64,000 nt of DNA from Diploscapter coronatus (lineage: Eukaryota; Nematoda; Chromadorea; Rhabditida; Rhabditidae). The notes below the pieces were generated by a model. It made no database searches, had not been told where the DNA came from, and saw only the letters and a list, made by a program, of their open reading frames with translations. Where the stretch lies: positions 59,233,201 to 59,297,200 of the forward strand of contig OZ038422.1 of NCBI GenBank assembly GCA_964036155.1, read 5' to 3'. The first letter of the stretch is position 1. Every line of letters starts with the position of its first letter. This document shows, piece by piece, positions 62,201 to 64,000 of the stretch. The position numbers and the translations under genes were made by a program.

Positions 62201-64000
62201 ATCGTCGAAGTCTTTCATCTGCTGCCTCTAATGGATCAAACTTCCGGAATTTGACGTCTGAAATTTTCACTCATCTTCAAAATTTCAATTAATTATTCTC
62301 AATGATGTGCTAAGCATTGATCTTGCATTCTGATAAGAGATCGAATGACAGTTTTGAGATTTATAATCAGAACAAACTCATTTTTGAAATCGAAACGTAA
62401 GACAATTTCGTCTCTTCCTTTTTATTGATAAACATGAATTGAGAATTCTTACCACTTTCTCCGTTTGAATTGCTGCCATTCGACTGCTCACCTTCTCCTC
62501 CATTCATCTTTTCCTTCTCAACTCTTTGTCTGGTTTGATTCTGTTCCATTTCCGAATCAGTTGGTCTGTCTGCTGCTGGCACTGTTGTTCGTTTTGCCGA
62601 ATTGGGAATGGAAGTGAGTCTTTTGAGTGGGGGAGGGGCCTTATTGGAGGGAGTCATCCAGGGTGAAGGGGAATAGGGCGATTGGTTGAAGACTGGCATC
62701 TTAGCGGAACTAGACGAGTCCTGAAAATAAGAGCGATTAAAAAAAGATTTGGGATTTTAGAAAATCGGTTTTCTCGATAAAGATATTTTCTCTTCCAAAA
62801 TTACAAACTTCCCCAAAAGTCAAGATTGGTTTGGAATATGCGAAATGAAAATTTTAGACGCACGAACAAAAATCAATAAAATCCAATAAACAATCGAAAA
62901 TGCTGCAAAGTGTGACCGTGCCATGATTTATGAAATTAGAAGAGAAAAAAGCTTACCTTATTTGTTGTGACATTTTCGTCAAGAACTGTCTGCGATCCTT
63001 CTTCCTTCCTTTCAGTATTATTCAATTCTTCTAAAGACACTGCTTTGGGAGTGGCTTCGTTGCTCGATGCGACAATTGTCGAGGTGTTTACGGAATTCTG
63101 AAACGAAAATAAAAATTAACAATTTTCAATGGGAACGATCTTTTCGCATAAAGATTTCGTTGTTCATAGCTATTGTGAATTCCCTAACCTCTCTATCCCT
63201 CATCGTCATTTCAGAAGAAGACGAATGCATCGAAGCAGTAAGATCATCGATCAGAGAATCCGTGTTCATCGAGCTGTACATTATCTGAAAGAAAAATAAT
63301 AACTTCGACAAAAAGCTCTGTGAAAGGTAGCTTAAAGTAATAGAGCACAGAGAAGAACATGATATTCCTCTATCTTTTTCATCATTTTGTATTTTCTCAA
63401 ATTTGCGTAGCTTCAAAGAGCCAGGGAGATTTTCAAACTTGCTTGCCTGTGAAGAAGCCATTCGATTGTTGTCGCTGCTGCTCATCCAAGGAACTGATGA
63501 ATGGTAGGAGGACGTGAGGGAGCAGCTCATTGGACTGTAGGAGGGAATTTGAACTGAAGGGGGTGGCAATTGACGACGGAGAGGGGCGAAGGGCTAAATC
63601 AATCGTTTCAAATCGGAATTTTAGTAAACTTTGTAGAAAAATAAGGGTTCTCAAGAAAAAAAAACGATTTTTACCGACTCCCTATCAGATCTAGTCTGCT
63701 GTTGTTGTTGTTGCTTTGTGAGATCAACGCAACTCGAAGGCAGCGAGCTGATTTCAGCGAGAATTTGGGAAGTCCACCTGGAGCATTCTCGTTTTCATGA
63801 TAATGCGAGTCTTTCTACGAACCTCGTGACAGCATCCTGGTTGCCGAAATCGAATTGTTCACCATTAAGATTTCGAACGCTCAAGGATCGGGGTTGGGCT
63901 CTAAATTTGGAAATTTCTTATTTTCAAAATTGGAAAAGAGTTTCAATTTTCAATATCCTGAAATTTTATTCATTTTGATAGAAAGAAGAATTTTCACCTG
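38279..64000 (-). CDS. gei-1: DLC1/STARD-type RhoGAP with SAM and START domains; 5' end off the window
   Basis: More than 30 exons, over 1,700 residues in the window, still open at the right edge. A long Ser/Pro/Gln-rich N-terminal region (56.0-64 kb, including SFDWINEPTEGRLRDIRTPS) leads to a SAM domain: EACRWLKQAGFPQYVKQYEG (50487-50558), then HAFLGTDSLRALYRRLDTLN (48232-48377). A disordered linker follows (42.3-46.5 kb). The RhoGAP (39704-40986) has the arginine finger in GLFRKNGVKSRI and the core QNLAVCFAPSLF. The START domain (38279-39509) includes RFLIEPKSGVSRVTYIARVD. Order and motifs match DLC1/STARD13/STARD8. Known members inactivate RhoA at adhesions; C. elegans gei-1 is the expected orthologue. 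The C-terminus ETKV resembles a class I PDZ ligand. Several isoforms are likely given the very long introns. Confidence 0.9.
39996..40106. repeat. Short inverted repeat in a gei-1 RhoGAP intron
   Basis: ATGGCCCTTATATA at 39996 pairs imperfectly with TATACAGGGGGCCAT ending at 40106. It is about 111 bp, inside the intron between the RhoGAP exons, and possibly a small MITE remnant. Confidence 0.35.
45955..45979. repeat. (TTCT)n microsatellite in a gei-1 intron
   Basis: Four to five TTTC units in an intron of gei-1. It extends an apparent antisense ORF with KKERKK runs, which is therefore an artefact. Confidence 0.7.
48378..52651 (-). other. gei-1: Two 2.1-kb gei-1 introns around the SAM exon
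   Basis: Introns 48378-50486 and 50559-52651 isolate the 72-base SAM exon. The plus strand is purine-rich (for example 49500-49780, 50820-50950, 52370-52530), so the sense strand is pyrimidine-rich. A GA run lies at 49557-49573. No additional exon was recognised. Confidence 0.55.
49557..49573. repeat. (AG)n microsatellite
   Basis: Uninterrupted AG dinucleotides over 17 bases within a gei-1 intron. Confidence 0.85.
56250..62014 (-). other. gei-1: 5.8-kb gei-1 intron, possible internal promoter region
   Basis: The intron lies between the exon starting AECRARMGEAGGRNSS and the exon ending ESILSRWKKK. The sense strand is pyrimidine-rich through 58.4-59.8 and 61.7-61.95 kb. 60.06-61.46 kb has more balanced composition with several short open frames on both strands, none with splice or domain support; it is the best place in this intron to look for an alternative first exon or enhancer. 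Confidence 0.45.

Noticed and set aside
1..64000. tRNA, rRNA, CRISPR or prokaryote-type operons
   Set aside because: GTTCGA-like words (for example near 5279 and 13530) do not fold into a cloverleaf, no spaced direct repeats were seen, and the gene structure is eukaryotic throughout.

Overview
This looks like nuclear DNA of a rhabditid-type nematode. It is AT-rich and its genes are cut into many short exons. Introns are often only 38-60 bases and end in TTTTCAG or TTTTAG, some starts carry trans-splice-like acceptors, and two nematode-type chemoreceptor genes are present. The proteins match Caenorhabditis families, but the window does not fix the genus. No tRNA, rRNA, CRISPR array or bacterial gene was seen. 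All gene models were spliced by eye; phases were checked arithmetically for ppfr-4, the RRM gene, both receptors and the small 106-residue gene.

Layout, left to right. (1) 1-2471, minus strand: ppfr-4 (TAP42/IGBP1 family), followed by the first exon of another minus-strand gene in an operon-like arrangement. (2) 3709-4961, minus: an 87-residue single-RRM protein. (3) 6896-9639, plus: an Srh-like chemoreceptor whose introns are full of small foldback elements. (4) 10941-12788, minus: an Srg-superfamily chemoreceptor, with a possible secreted-peptide ORF nested antisense in its first intron. (5) 14772-25654, minus: the Diaphanous formin cyk-1, with a likely alternative first exon at 29.2 kb. 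The intron splitting its FH1 exons holds a 1.27-kb foldback transposon, itself interrupted by a 141-bp TTAA-flanked palindromic element. (6) 31877-35051, plus: a secreted protein with three copies of a four-cysteine module. (7) 35469-36716, minus: an unrecognised 106-residue protein. (8) 38279 to beyond 64000, minus: a large gei-1/DLC1-type gene with SAM, RhoGAP and START domains.

The neighbours do not form one pathway, apart from two Rho-linked actin regulators on the same strand: cyk-1, a Rho effector, and gei-1, a Rho inactivator. The accessory, fast-changing part is 6.9-12.8 kb, with chemoreceptors and foldback repeats. The long introns and 5' flanks of cyk-1 and gei-1 are strongly pyrimidine-rich on the sense strand. 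This explains many spurious ORFs and hints that cyk-1 transcription starts upstream of 29 kb.
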